From Marinomonas ushuaiensis DSM 15871 (GTDB lineage: Bacteria; Pseudomonadota; Gammaproteobacteria; Pseudomonadales; Marinomonadaceae), in contig NZ_JAMB01000001.1 in NCBI RefSeq assembly GCF_000521805.1, positions 496,001 to 560,000 on the forward strand: a stretch of 64,000 nucleotides of DNA, read 5' to 3'. Each line of letters starts with the position of its first letter. The first letter of the stretch is position 1. Positions 28,250-36,586 of this stretch are shown one piece after another. The translations under genes were made by a program, and so were the position numbers. Under the pieces are notes generated by a model. The model worked only from the letters and a program-made list of their open reading frames with translations. It was not told the origin of the DNA and searched no databases.

Positions 28250-28528
28250 TTATCCCCGCGCACGTATTTTAGCTTTGAAATCTTCCATTTGTGCATTGGC
28301 TTCTTCTTGAGTAACAAAATCTGCCGTACCTTGATCCAAACGTTCAAAGGCGAGGTTCACTTGCTCCGTTACCCATGAATCATGAGACATGCGTTTTTTC
28401 TGTTCATTAGCGAGTTGTTCAGTCATTTCACGGCACGCGTCGCTTAGGCTTCTGCCTTGGCTTTCTGTCATTGCCTGAGCCAAGCGTTTGGTTTCTTCGT
28501 CTACTCTAAATTGAATTCTAGTATCCAT
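28250..28528 (-). CDS. RelB/DinJ-family antitoxin
   Basis: A 92-residue protein with an N-terminal ribbon-helix-helix DNA-binding region (DTRIQFRVDEETKRLAQAM, then GRSLSDACREMTEQL) and a charged C-terminal helix (FVTQEEANAQMEDFKAKIRARG) for toxin binding. The ATG at 28528 has AGG upstream, and the earlier ATG at 28588 adds an unrelated tail. It is paired with the toxin downstream and probably represses their shared promoter. Confidence 0.82.
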   Translation of the reverse strand: MDTRIQFRVDEETKRLAQAMTESQGRSLSDACREMTEQLANEQKKRMSHDSWVTEQVNLAFERLDQGTADFVTQEEANAQMEDFKAKIRARG

Positions 28529-28672
28529 AGCTTCTACCTGAATGGTCATTGTCGCACAAATGTTAGTACAGCTTAGTAGTTTCAACAAGTGGCAATAAAA
28601 TGATTGAAGTTTCAGTATGTTTCGAGTTCTATCCTATTATGAAATTAGTAATAAAAAATTGGGTGAAAATGT

Positions 28673-29341
28673 ATGAGTGAAACACCTTCAAGTTCTGTTT
28701 TAGCGTTAAACCCAATGCCGCAAGAGGCGGTTTGGTGGTTGCCACGCCACGAAGAAAAATTGGCGCTGAAAGAGTCTATGTCTCGTGTTGATTTGGTATT
28801 TTTAGGCGACTCCATTACCCATGCATGGGAGAAAGAAGGTGCCGAAATTTGGGAAGAGTATTACGCAATGCGTCATGCATTGAATTTAGGTTTTGATGGT
28901 GATCGTACAGAAAACGTTTTATGGCGATTGGAGCATGGTGAAGTGGATGGTATTCAGCCTAAATTATTGGTGCTGTTAATTGGTACAAATAATTCAGGCC
29001 ATCGACAAGACAAAGCAGAAGATACGGCGAAAGGTATCAAGCAAATTTTATCTGTGTTGGCTGAAAAGCTGCCTAATACCAAGGTTCTGCTTTTGGCTAT
29101 TTTCCCGCGTAGTGCGAAACCAACCCAAAAACTGCGATTATTAAATAATGTGATTAATCAGAAGATCCTAAATTATGCAGACAATGAACATGTGTTTTAT
29201 CTGGATATTAATCACTGTTTTTTGGATGAAGAGGGTCGATTAACCAGTAATGTTATGAACGATTTTCTCCACCCTAATGAAAGCCAGTATAAAGTATGGG
29301 CGGAGGTAATCGAGCCTCATATTGCAAAACTAATGGCGTAA
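28673..29341 (+). CDS. SGNH/GDSL hydrolase, PAF-acetylhydrolase-like
   Basis: A 222-residue serine esterase. Block I is VFLGDSITHAW (about residue 43) with the catalytic Ser, block II Gly is in LNLGFDGDRTENVLWRL, block III is LIGTNNSGH with the oxyanion Asn, and block V is DFLHPNESQY with Asp and His (about 201). This set matches the platelet-activating-factor acetylhydrolase IB beta/gamma-like bacterial group. There is no signal peptide, so it is probably cytoplasmic. The substrate is unknown. GGGTGA precedes the ATG. Confidence 0.82.
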   Translation: MSETPSSSVLALNPMPQEAVWWLPRHEEKLALKESMSRVDLVFLGDSITHAWEKEGAEIWEEYYAMRHALNLGFDGDRTENVLWRLEHGEVDGIQPKLLVLLIGTNNSGHRQDKAEDTAKGIKQILSVLAEKLPNTKVLLLAIFPRSAKPTQKLRLLNNVINQKILNYADNEHVFYLDINHCFLDEEGRLTSNVMNDFLHPNESQYKVWAEVIEPHIAKLMA

Positions 29342-29428
29342 AGCGTTTAATGTTGCAGTGGCCTTGGTGCAAATATTTCAAGCTATATCTAAGTATAAAT
29401 ACGTAGCTTAGTGCGTATTATCCGTCGC

Positions 29429-29526
29429 CCTGTTCGGTATTCGTACGAATTGTTTACACTTTCAGTAAGAGAGACTATTAGTTTTGCTTTATCTCGTTAA
29501 ACAATAATAAACAATATACGAACAGG
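29429..29526. promoter_or_regulatory. Long inverted repeat upstream of the TRAP operon
   Basis: CCTGTTCG-TAT..ATTGTTTA (29429-29455, interrupted by the palindrome TCGTACGA) is matched by TAAACAAT-ATA-CGAACAGG (29508-29526). It spans the likely promoter of the TRAP genes and could be a pair of regulator sites or a large RNA hairpin. Confidence 0.45.
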
Positions 29527-29535
29527 ATAATAAAA

Positions 29536-30621
29536 ATGAAATCCTTAAAAATGACTACATTGGTTGCTGCGGCTGCAGTAACAATCAGTGCTCTTTCTAT
29601 GCCAGCGTTCGCTGCGGACCGAGTTTATAAATTGAAAATGGCCGAAACTTGGTCTTCTAACTTCCCTATCTTTGGTGATGCGCCACGTAACATGGCAAGT
29701 ATTGCTGAAAAAATGTCTAACGGACGTTTAAAAATCACGATTGATTCAGCGAACAAACATAAAGCACCTTTAGGCGTTTTTGATATGGTTCGTTCTGGTC
29801 AATACGATATGGGTCACTCTGCTTCTTATTACTGGAAGGGCAAAGTGCCTAACACGCTTTATTTCACAACCATGCCATTTGGTATGACCACACCAGAACA
29901 GTACGGTTGGTTCTATGAAGGTGACGGTATGGAATTGATGCAAAAGGTTTATCAGCCTTTTGGTCTGTTGTCATTCCCAGGTGGTAACACAGGTAATCAG
30001 ATGGGCGGTTGGTTCCAAAAAGAAATCAATTCTCTTGATGACCTTCAAGGTCTGAAAATGCGTATACCAGGTTTTGCTGGTGAAGTATTAGCGAAATTGG
30101 GTGCTAAGCCTACAAACATCGCATCTGGTGAGCTTTATACAGCGCTTGAGCGTCGTACTATCGATGCTCTAGAGTGGGTAGGACCATCACTTGATCTACG
30201 TATGGGCTTCCATAAAATCGCACCTTACTACTACACTGGCTGGCATGAGCCAGCTACTGAACTTCAGTTCTTAGTAAACGAACGTACTTGGAAGAAACTT
30301 CCTGATGACCTTCGTGAAATCCTTCGTGTTTCTATGAAGCTTGCTTCATACGACATGTACATCCAGTCTTATCACGAAAGTGCGAAAAACTGGGCGACGA
30401 TGAAAACGGAATACCCAAATGTTGAAGTGAAAACTTTCCCACGTGAAGTATTGGTTGCAATGGAAAAAGCAAACCAAGAGTTACTTGATGAAAAAGCAGC
30501 TGAAGATGCTTTAGCGAAAGAGATTCTTGATTCTCAAGCAAGTTACATGAAACAAGCACGTGTTTGGACAAATATTTCTGACCGCGCATATCTTGATAGT
30601 GTTGACGATCTAGCGAAATAA
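29536..30621 (+). CDS. TRAP transporter substrate-binding protein (DctP family, TakP-like)
   Basis: A 361-residue periplasmic solute receptor with a signal peptide (cleavage after MPAFA). DctP-family marks include RVYKLKMAETWSSNFP, the LQGLKMRIPGFAGEVLAKLGAKP ligand loop with its carboxylate-binding Arg (about residue 175), and the helix SGELYTALERRTIDALEWVGP. The conserved WVGPSLDLRMGFHKIAPYYYTGWHEP segment is like TakP and the so-called mannitol/chloroaromatic subgroup, whose studied member binds 2-oxo acids. The small and large membrane subunits follow, and a sensor kinase pair lies after them. The substrate is inferred to be a keto or organic acid. Confidence 0.9.
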   Translation: MKSLKMTTLVAAAAVTISALSMPAFAADRVYKLKMAETWSSNFPIFGDAPRNMASIAEKMSNGRLKITIDSANKHKAPLGVFDMVRSGQYDMGHSASYYWKGKVPNTLYFTTMPFGMTTPEQYGWFYEGDGMELMQKVYQPFGLLSFPGGNTGNQMGGWFQKEINSLDDLQGLKMRIPGFAGEVLAKLGAKPTNIASGELYTALERRTIDALEWVGPSLDLRMGFHKIAPYYYTGWHEPATELQFLVNERTWKKLPDDLREILRVSMKLASYDMYIQSYHESAKNWATMKTEYPNVEVKTFPREVLVAMEKANQELLDEKAAEDALAKEILDSQASYMKQARVWTNISDRAYLDSVDDLAK

Positions 30622-30689
30622 GACCTCTACAGGGTGAGAGTATGCATCAGTGTGCGTCTCTCGCCCTTTGTCATTTCTAGGAGTTTGTT

Positions 30690-31229
30690 ATGTTTTTACT
30701 GAGCCTAGAACGAGGTATTACTCGTTTCTCAAATCTACTCGGTGTTGTCTCCACAGTGTTATTTATTGGCCTATTGTTCAACGTGTTCTATGACGTGTTG
30801 ATGCGCTATGTTTTTAACGATGTGTCTATTGGTATGCAAGAATTAGAATGGCATCTCTATGCCGCCATCTTCTTGTTAGGGATTCCTTATGGAATACAGC
30901 ATGGCGGACATGTACGTGTGGATTTGATATACGAAAATCTACCTCTTAAAGGCAAAGCATGGATCGATCTACTAGGTTGTGTTTTTCTGTTGATGCCTTT
31001 TACCTTGCTAGTCGGATACTACGGTATTGGTTTTGCTCATGAAGCATATGAACTGGGCGAAACAAGTGGTGACCCAGGTGGTTTACCGTATCGTTGGATT
31101 ATTAAAGCGGTGATTCCTTTTGCCTTCTTCTCTATGACGATCAGTGGCTTAGGTATGATTATTCGCTCTATTAATGCGATACGTGGTGTGAGTGAGGAAG
31201 GTTTTTCTCATCCGCCTATTCAGCATTAA
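30690..31229 (+). CDS. TRAP transporter small permease (DctQ)
   Basis: A 179-residue inner-membrane protein with four predicted helices (about residues 15-37, 50-70, 90-112 and 135-160). DctQ marks are the first-helix end NVFYDVLMRYVFNDVSIGMQELEWHL and the following GIPYGIQHGGHVRVDL. It bridges the binding protein and the DctM permease. AGGAG precedes the ATG. Confidence 0.9.
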   Translation: MFLLSLERGITRFSNLLGVVSTVLFIGLLFNVFYDVLMRYVFNDVSIGMQELEWHLYAAIFLLGIPYGIQHGGHVRVDLIYENLPLKGKAWIDLLGCVFLLMPFTLLVGYYGIGFAHEAYELGETSGDPGGLPYRWIIKAVIPFAFFSMTISGLGMIIRSINAIRGVSEEGFSHPPIQH

Positions 31230-31262
31230 TTCAAGTCACTATTTTAAGTTAGTAGGTCATTT

Positions 31263-32552
31263 ATGATTGGCATTATCATGTTTTTTGTTGCTCTAGTAAT
31301 GTTATTACTGGGCTTCCCTGTCGCTTTTACCTTTGGTGGTATTGCGTTGATCTTCGGTGTCTTTGCCGAAGGTTTTGATATGTTTGCTTTTATGCCGTTC
31401 CGTATACAAAGCTATATGGAAAACACTGTAATGATGGCGGTGCCGTTATTTATTTTTATGGGCATCGTTTTACAAAAAACCAGATTGGCTGAGCAGTTAC
31501 TCGAAGCCATGGGTAAATTGTTTGGTGGTGTTCGCGGTGGTTTGGCAATTTCTACTATTTTGGTTGGTGCTTTGTTAGCTGCATCGACTGGGGTTGTGGG
31601 TGCGAGTGTTGTGGCAATGGGGCTTATTTCTTTGCCTGTTATGTTGAAATACAACTATGACAAATCTCTCGCCTGCGGCACCATTTGTGCGTCAGGTACA
31701 TTAGGTCAAATTATTCCACCTTCCATCATTCTTATTATCTTGGGTGATGTTTTGGGTATTCCGGTTGGTGACCTTTTCCAAGCCGCGCTGATGCCGGGTA
31801 TGGTTCTGATTGGCTGTTACATTGTTTATATCCTGATTCTTACTTACATGAATCCTGAAATGGCACCAGCGATGCCGCAGGATGAAAATGGTGAAACTCG
31901 TAGAGAACAAGTTATCAGTGCATTGAAAGCGATTATTCCACCATTGGCATTGGTTCTAATTGTATTAGGTTCTATCTTTACGGGTGTTGCTACACCGACA
32001 GAATCTTCTGCACTAGGTGGTGTTGGTGCGATCATTTTGGCTTTAATTTATCGTCAATTTAGTTGGAAAATGCTTTACGACAGTGGGCTTGAAACCGTTA
32101 AAGTAACGGCGATGGTCTTTGCTATATTGATGGGTGCGACGGCTTTCTCTATGGCGTTTAGCTACACTGGCGGCGATTACATTGTTGAAGAAGCATTGTT
32201 GAGCTTGCCAGGTGAAAAATGGGGCTTCATCATCTTAGCGATGGTGGCGATTATGATCTTAGGTTTCTTTATCGATTTCGTAGAAATCGCCTTTATTATC
32301 GTTCCTATCTTAGCGCCTGTTGCGGAAGCCTTAGGTATTAACATGGTGTGGTTCGCGATCCTAATTGCAATGAACTTGCAAACATCCTTCCTGACCCCGC
32401 CTTTTGGATTCAGTCTATTCTATCTCAAGGGGGTGGCACCGAAATCGATTCGCACCACGGATATTTATAAAGGGGTTATGCCTTTCATCTTGATCCAAGT
32501 TCTTGTACTTGCCAGTATTATGATTTTCCCAGCTTGGTATGGAATGGGTTAA
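31263..32552 (+). CDS. TRAP transporter large permease (DctM)
   Basis: A 429-residue sodium-coupled permease of the ion transporter superfamily with about twelve helices. Family marks are LGFPVAFTFGG near residue 16, PLFIFMGIVLQKT, the GALLAASTGVVGASVVAMG substrate/ion loop (about 100-118), CASGTLGQIIPPS (about 140) and the C-terminal TSFLTPPFGFSLFYLKGVAP. It completes the transporter; two hairpins and then a sensor kinase gene follow. Confidence 0.93.
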   Translation: MIGIIMFFVALVMLLLGFPVAFTFGGIALIFGVFAEGFDMFAFMPFRIQSYMENTVMMAVPLFIFMGIVLQKTRLAEQLLEAMGKLFGGVRGGLAISTILVGALLAASTGVVGASVVAMGLISLPVMLKYNYDKSLACGTICASGTLGQIIPPSIILIILGDVLGIPVGDLFQAALMPGMVLIGCYIVYILILTYMNPEMAPAMPQDENGETRREQVISALKAIIPPLALVLIVLGSIFTGVATPTESSALGGVGAIILALIYRQFSWKMLYDSGLETVKVTAMVFAILMGATAFSMAFSYTGGDYIVEEALLSLPGEKWGFIILAMVAIMILGFFIDFVEIAFIIVPILAPVAEALGINMVWFAILIAMNLQTSFLTPPFGFSLFYLKGVAPKSIRTTDIYKGVMPFILIQVLVLASIMIFPAWYGMG

Positions 32553-32576
32553 AATTATTGGATTAAAGCGAGTCGC

Positions 32577-32605
32577 TTAACAATTAAACTTATTTTAATT
32601 GTTAA
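32577..32605. terminator. AT-rich hairpin after dctM
   Basis: TTAACAATTAAA and TTTAATTGTTAA arms around a 5-base loop directly after dctM. It has no T tract; it may protect the mRNA end or be a weak stop before the stronger terminator that follows. Confidence 0.45.
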
Positions 32606-32620
32606 TACGAAGCATCAAAG

Positions 32621-32647
32621 AAAGCGGACTTTTTGGTCCGCTTTTTT
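32621..32647 (+). terminator. Terminator of the TRAP operon
   Basis: AAAGCGGACT and GGTCCGCTTT form a short-loop hairpin with a run of Ts. It ends just before the sensor kinase gene, so the signalling genes are probably transcribed separately or by read-through. Confidence 0.85.
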
Positions 32648-32704
32648 GTTTTTATGCGGTTTCAGGTTATATTCTTCGTCTCATTAATAAAGCGGGTTTA
32701 CCGA

Positions 32705-34042
32705 GTGGGTTTAAAAAGTAAAATTATCTTATTAGCCGTCGCTCCTTTAATTGTTGCAACCGCTATTATTATCTATTTGAGTTTACAATCTGCACGAGAA
32801 CTAGCGGCAGAAGAGTTGGCGATTTATGAATACAACTTGGTAAACGCGAAAGAAAAGTCACTCAAAAGCCACGTCAAAATTGCCTTATCAGCTATTAGTC
32901 CAGTATTAGAAAATGATCAGCTTGATGATGCTATTGCGCAAGCTGAAGTGAAACGAATACTTGCGGGTTTACGTTATGATGACGATGGTTATTTTTTCGC
33001 CTATGAAATGTCTGGCGTTAACCTTGTGCATCCTACACAGCCCGATTTTATCGGAAAGAATTTGTGGTCGTTCCAAGACCGTTCTGGAAATTATTTGATT
33101 CAAGGCCTGATTAATGCGGCGCAAGCTGGTGGCGGTTTCCATCGTTATATATGGGAAAAACCACCATTAATGCGTTTAGAAGACAAACTTAGTTACGCTG
33201 TTGCCATCGATCGGTGGGATTGGATGATGGGAACCGGGCTATATTTGGATGATATTTATGACGAACTAGCGAAAACCAAAGCGACAATGAATGACAATAT
33301 CCAAGGCAGTTTTTTTATCGTTATTATTGTTGCTGTGATTACGGTTATTTTTGTTATCTTATTAGGGCTAGTAATCAATCTTCACGAACATAAATTAGCC
33401 GATTCACGGCTCAATGCCGTGGCTCAACGTTTCATGCGATTACAGGTAAGCGAGCGTCGAGGTTTTTCCAGAGAACTTCACGATGGTATTAACCAGTCAC
33501 TCGTTAGTTGTAAATTTCGTATAGAATTGGCAGGTAATAAATTACGTCGTAATGATGATCATGAGGTCGTACAAGAAGAATTATTAAAAGCCAGTGATTT
33601 GATTAGTCAGACGATTAATGAAGTGAGACAGATTTCTCATAATTTACGTCCAACTTTATTAGATGACTTAGGCTTGGATACAGCAATACGTTCTTTGATC
33701 GATCAATTTTCGGAGCGAACAGGCATTAATGTAGAATATCACTCAGATGTAACGGATGAAGTGGCAGACGAAGTTGAAACGAGCATTTATCGCTTGACGC
33801 AAGAATCCTTAACGAACATTGAAAAACATGCAGAGGCAAGTGTTGTCAGCCTTATATTGTTGCAGAAGAATCAAAAAATCGAGTTTGAATGTCGAGATAA
33901 TGGAAAAGGGATTTCTGATAATCCAGAGCCTGGTATTGGGTTTATTAATATGCGAGAACGATTGGAGCTGATAGGTGGCGACTTTCATATTGCATCACAA
34001 AAAGATCAAGGCACTTGGGTTTATGCTGCTTTTCCAATTTAA
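32705..34042 (+). CDS. Cache-domain sensor histidine kinase (NarX/HisKA_3 type)
   Basis: A membrane sensor of about 445 residues. A first membrane helix (KIILLAVAPLIVATAIIIYL) is followed by a periplasmic single Cache domain (YDDDGYFFAYEMSGVNLVHPT, then WDWMMGTGLYLDDI), a second helix (SFFIVIIVAVITVIFVILLGLVI), and a HisKA_3 dimer domain with the phospho-His in RELHDGINQSLV. The ATPase domain ends with ECRDNGKGI and GIGFINMRERL. The start is uncertain: GTG 32705 gives MGLKSKI-type beginnings usual in the family, while ATG 32654 adds 17 residues and touches the terminator. Its partner is the NarL-type regulator downstream. Confidence 0.88.
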   Translation: MGLKSKIILLAVAPLIVATAIIIYLSLQSARELAAEELAIYEYNLVNAKEKSLKSHVKIALSAISPVLENDQLDDAIAQAEVKRILAGLRYDDDGYFFAYEMSGVNLVHPTQPDFIGKNLWSFQDRSGNYLIQGLINAAQAGGGFHRYIWEKPPLMRLEDKLSYAVAIDRWDWMMGTGLYLDDIYDELAKTKATMNDNIQGSFFIVIIVAVITVIFVILLGLVINLHEHKLADSRLNAVAQRFMRLQVSERRGFSRELHDGINQSLVSCKFRIELAGNKLRRNDDHEVVQEELLKASDLISQTINEVRQISHNLRPTLLDDLGLDTAIRSLIDQFSERTGINVEYHSDVTDEVADEVETSIYRLTQESLTNIEKHAEASVVSLILLQKNQKIEFECRDNGKGISDNPEPGIGFINMRERLELIGGDFHIASQKDQGTWVYAAFPI

Positions 34043-34112
34043 TAGAGCCTTTAAATTAATGTTCAAACAACAATTCAAACAACTATTCAAATAAGAAGAA
34101 AAGAGCCAAAGT

Positions 34113-34754
34113 ATGACCATATCGCCTTCCTCATTACGTGTTTTACTAGTTGATGACCACACTTTGGTCTTGGATGGATTACAGGCTCGTTTAGAGTTAG
34201 AAGGAAATATCGACATAATCGGCACGGCGTCCAATGGTTTAGAAGCACTTGAAAAAGCCAAAATACTTAATCCAGACTTAGTCTTGATGGATGTTTCTAT
34301 GCCAGTGTTAAATGGTTTAGAAGCCACGAAACGTTTTAAAGCTGAGCAGCCTGAGATTAAGATTCTTATGCTTAGCATGCATCATGATAAAGAATACATC
34401 ATGTCTCTTATTCAATCTGGTGCAAACGGTTATGTATTAAAAGATGTATCTTCAGAAGAGCTAGTACAAGCGATGAATACCGTACATCAGGGGGGAACGT
34501 ACTTTAGTTCCGGTGCTTCTGATGCTTTATTCGCGAAAGCAAATCCAACCGTAAAATGCGAAGAGCTAACCAAACGAGAAATTGCTGTGCTTACCCATTT
34601 GGCGACAGGATTATCTAATAAAGAAATCGCTCAAGCGTTGGATATTAGTGTCAGAACAGTAGAAACCCATAGACAAAATATTAAAAGTAAACTGGACATT
34701 CAAAGTTCAGCGGGATTAGTGAAATACGCCATCGAACATAAATTGATTGAATAA
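34113..34754 (+). CDS. NarL/LuxR-family response regulator
   Basis: A 213-residue two-domain regulator. The receiver has the acidic pair LLVDDHT near residue 10, the phospho-acceptor in DLVLMDVSMPVLNGLE (about 60) and Lys in GYVLKDVSSEEL. The C-terminal LuxR HTH reads LTKREIAVLTHLATGLSNKEIAQALDISVRTVETHRQNIKSKL (about 150-193). It follows the Cache kinase by 70 bases and probably activates the TRAP operon in response to the sensed substrate, as Cache/TRAP neighbours often do; this last part is inference. Confidence 0.92.
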   Translation: MTISPSSLRVLLVDDHTLVLDGLQARLELEGNIDIIGTASNGLEALEKAKILNPDLVLMDVSMPVLNGLEATKRFKAEQPEIKILMLSMHHDKEYIMSLIQSGANGYVLKDVSSEELVQAMNTVHQGGTYFSSGASDALFAKANPTVKCEELTKREIAVLTHLATGLSNKEIAQALDISVRTVETHRQNIKSKLDIQSSAGLVKYAIEHKLIE

Positions 34755-34807
34755 AAGAGGTTGTCGCTTCATTTGTAAGCACTCTTGACAATAAAAGCGT
34801 ACAGTGA

Positions 34808-34838
34808 AGCCTTCGACAATTTTGTCGCGGGCTTTTTT
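34808..34838 (+). terminator. Terminator after the response regulator gene
   Basis: AGCC..CGACAA and TTGTCG..GGCT arms with a short loop and six Ts, 53 bases after the stop. Confidence 0.8.
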
Positions 34839-34866
34839 ATTGGCCATTTTTGAATTTGGATTCTGT

Positions 34867-35661
34867 ATGCGTTTGTTAGTCGTTTCGTTTATTGCTTTAT
34901 TATTTGGCACCTCGTCTCTTTTTGCTGCCGATGACTGGTATCGCCCACCCGTTTCTGCAACTTGGCAATGGCAGTTGAATGGGGTGATTAATGAAGGCTA
35001 CGACGTTGATTTGTATAATATTGATTTATTCGATTCGTCTGCTGAGTTGATCCAGCGTTTACAGTCATCAGGTAAAAAAGTAATTTGTTATTTTTCTGCT
35101 GGTTCTTATGAAGATTGGCGCTCTGATGCCGCGGCGTTTTCCTCGCAAGATTTAGGGAAAACACTCAGCGGTTGGGACAATGAAAGGTGGCTGGATGTTC
35201 GTTCAAAAAATGTTCGCGAGATCATGTTTGCGCGTTTAGATTTCGCAGTTGAAAAAGGTTGTGATGGCGTAGAGCCAGATAATGTCGATGGCTACCGAAC
35301 GAATACCGGTTTTTCTTTCCGAGCGAATGACCAATTAACCTTTAACCGTTTGCTTGCTGATGAAGCGCATAAAAGAGGTTTAGCAATCGGTTTGAAAAAC
35401 AATTTTGACCAAGCGAGATCTCTGTCTGATCATTTTGATTTCGCGGTTAACGAACAGTGTTTTGAATTTTCAGAATGTCGAACCTTGTCTATCTTTATCA
35501 AAAAGGGCAAACCCGTGTTGAATGCCGAATATCGAACAATATATGTAGATGATGCTTCACAAAGAGAAAGCATGTGTAAGCAATCGCTAGCATTAGAATT
35601 CAGCACATTAATATTGCCTAAAGAGTTAAACGATAATTTTCGAGTGAGTTGCCAACCTTAG
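34867..35661 (+). CDS. Secreted GH114-family (endo-alpha-1,4-polygalactosaminidase-like) protein
   Basis: A 264-residue exported protein of glycoside hydrolase family 114. A signal peptide (MRLLVVSFIALLFGTSSLFA then ADDW) is followed by a TIM-barrel-type domain. Family marks are WQWQLNG, YNIDLFDSS, KKVICYFSAGSYEDWR (about residue 74), the acidic KGCDGVEPDNVDGY (about 135) that should hold catalytic acids, and NEQCFEFSEC. An in-frame ATG at 34804 lies inside the preceding terminator and would bury the signal peptide, so 34867 is the start. The family includes enzymes on galactosaminogalactan-like polymers; the substrate here is unknown. Confidence 0.85.
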   Translation: MRLLVVSFIALLFGTSSLFAADDWYRPPVSATWQWQLNGVINEGYDVDLYNIDLFDSSAELIQRLQSSGKKVICYFSAGSYEDWRSDAAAFSSQDLGKTLSGWDNERWLDVRSKNVREIMFARLDFAVEKGCDGVEPDNVDGYRTNTGFSFRANDQLTFNRLLADEAHKRGLAIGLKNNFDQARSLSDHFDFAVNEQCFEFSECRTLSIFIKKGKPVLNAEYRTIYVDDASQRESMCKQSLALEFSTLILPKELNDNFRVSCQP

Positions 35662-35719
35662 GCGCTTTATTCTTTTATCGTGTCTATTTTATTTGGCTTT
35701 TGATTCATAGGACAACATC

Positions 35720-36556
35720 ATGATTCCTTCTACTCATCCTTTATTTTGGCGAGATGCTGCTTTGCCTTTTGTCGAGCTTCGACAAGTGTTGGATGGTCGA
35801 GATGTTAGTTACGCACCGCATTCCCATGAAGAATGGTCGATAGGCGCTATTCTTGATGGTCAAAGTGAGTTTTTGTGTGCTGATCGTTTACATACGGTAG
35901 AGCGTGGTACGTTAGTGATGATGAATCCTGATGTGGTTCATGCCTGTAACCCTAGTCAAGATTCACCTTGGGCGTATTACATGATGCACCTGAATAAAGA
36001 GTGGTTGGCCGCTTTATTACGTGAAAAAAATGTAATAAAAACTCCGAATTGGCAAGGCAGTTTACTGGATACCTTGGTTGATAAAACTCTCTATGAAGAA
36101 TTCATAATGATGTGTGAAAGCCTAATGTCTACGGCATTGGAACTTGATGAAAAAGAACAACGAGTGCAACACTATTTTATTAGTTTATTCACTTATCTAG
36201 ATAATTCAATGGAACCCACTAAAACACAGTTGCCCGCAAACAAGCTTTATGAAGTGGCGGATTATTTGAACCAATATTGCTTAGAAGAAACCCCCATTAA
36301 CCTTGTTAGTGCAAAATTTGGTTTCAGTACTGGGTATTTAGTGCGCGCATTTAAGTGTCATTTTAATATGACTCCGCATGCGTATCGATTAAATAGACGT
36401 GTTCAATTAGGCCAGCAAGCGCTGAAAAAAGGGAAACCCATCGCTGAGGTGGCGCAAGCAATTGGTTTTAGTGATCAGGCGCATTTTCAGCGAGTTTTCA
36501 AAAAACGGGTGGCAGCCACACCAGATCAATATCGTCGTTCTGTTTCTCAGGCTTAG
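35720..36556 (+). CDS. AraC-family transcriptional regulator
   Basis: A 278-residue regulator with an N-terminal cupin-like sensing domain (YAPHSHEEWSIGAILDG, residues 32-48, then VVHACNP) and a C-terminal double HTH (PINLVSAKFGFSTGYLVRAFKCHFNMTPHAYRLNRRV, then IAEVAQAIGFSDQAHFQRVFKKRVAATPDQYR). It converges on a LysE exporter gene; this AraC/LysE pairing is frequent, with the regulator often controlling the exporter. The ligand is unknown. AGGACAA precedes the ATG. Confidence 0.9.
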   Translation: MIPSTHPLFWRDAALPFVELRQVLDGRDVSYAPHSHEEWSIGAILDGQSEFLCADRLHTVERGTLVMMNPDVVHACNPSQDSPWAYYMMHLNKEWLAALLREKNVIKTPNWQGSLLDTLVDKTLYEEFIMMCESLMSTALELDEKEQRVQHYFISLFTYLDNSMEPTKTQLPANKLYEVADYLNQYCLEETPINLVSAKFGFSTGYLVRAFKCHFNMTPHAYRLNRRVQLGQQALKKGKPIAEVAQAIGFSDQAHFQRVFKKRVAATPDQYRRSVSQA

Positions 36557-36586
36557 CGCTTATTTGAACTGAAATAATAAAACACA

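Noticed and set aside
32633-32704. Upstream start of the Cache kinase
   Set aside because: The first possible start lies within the terminator hairpin; GTG 32705 gives the usual family N-terminus. ATG 32654 cannot be fully excluded.
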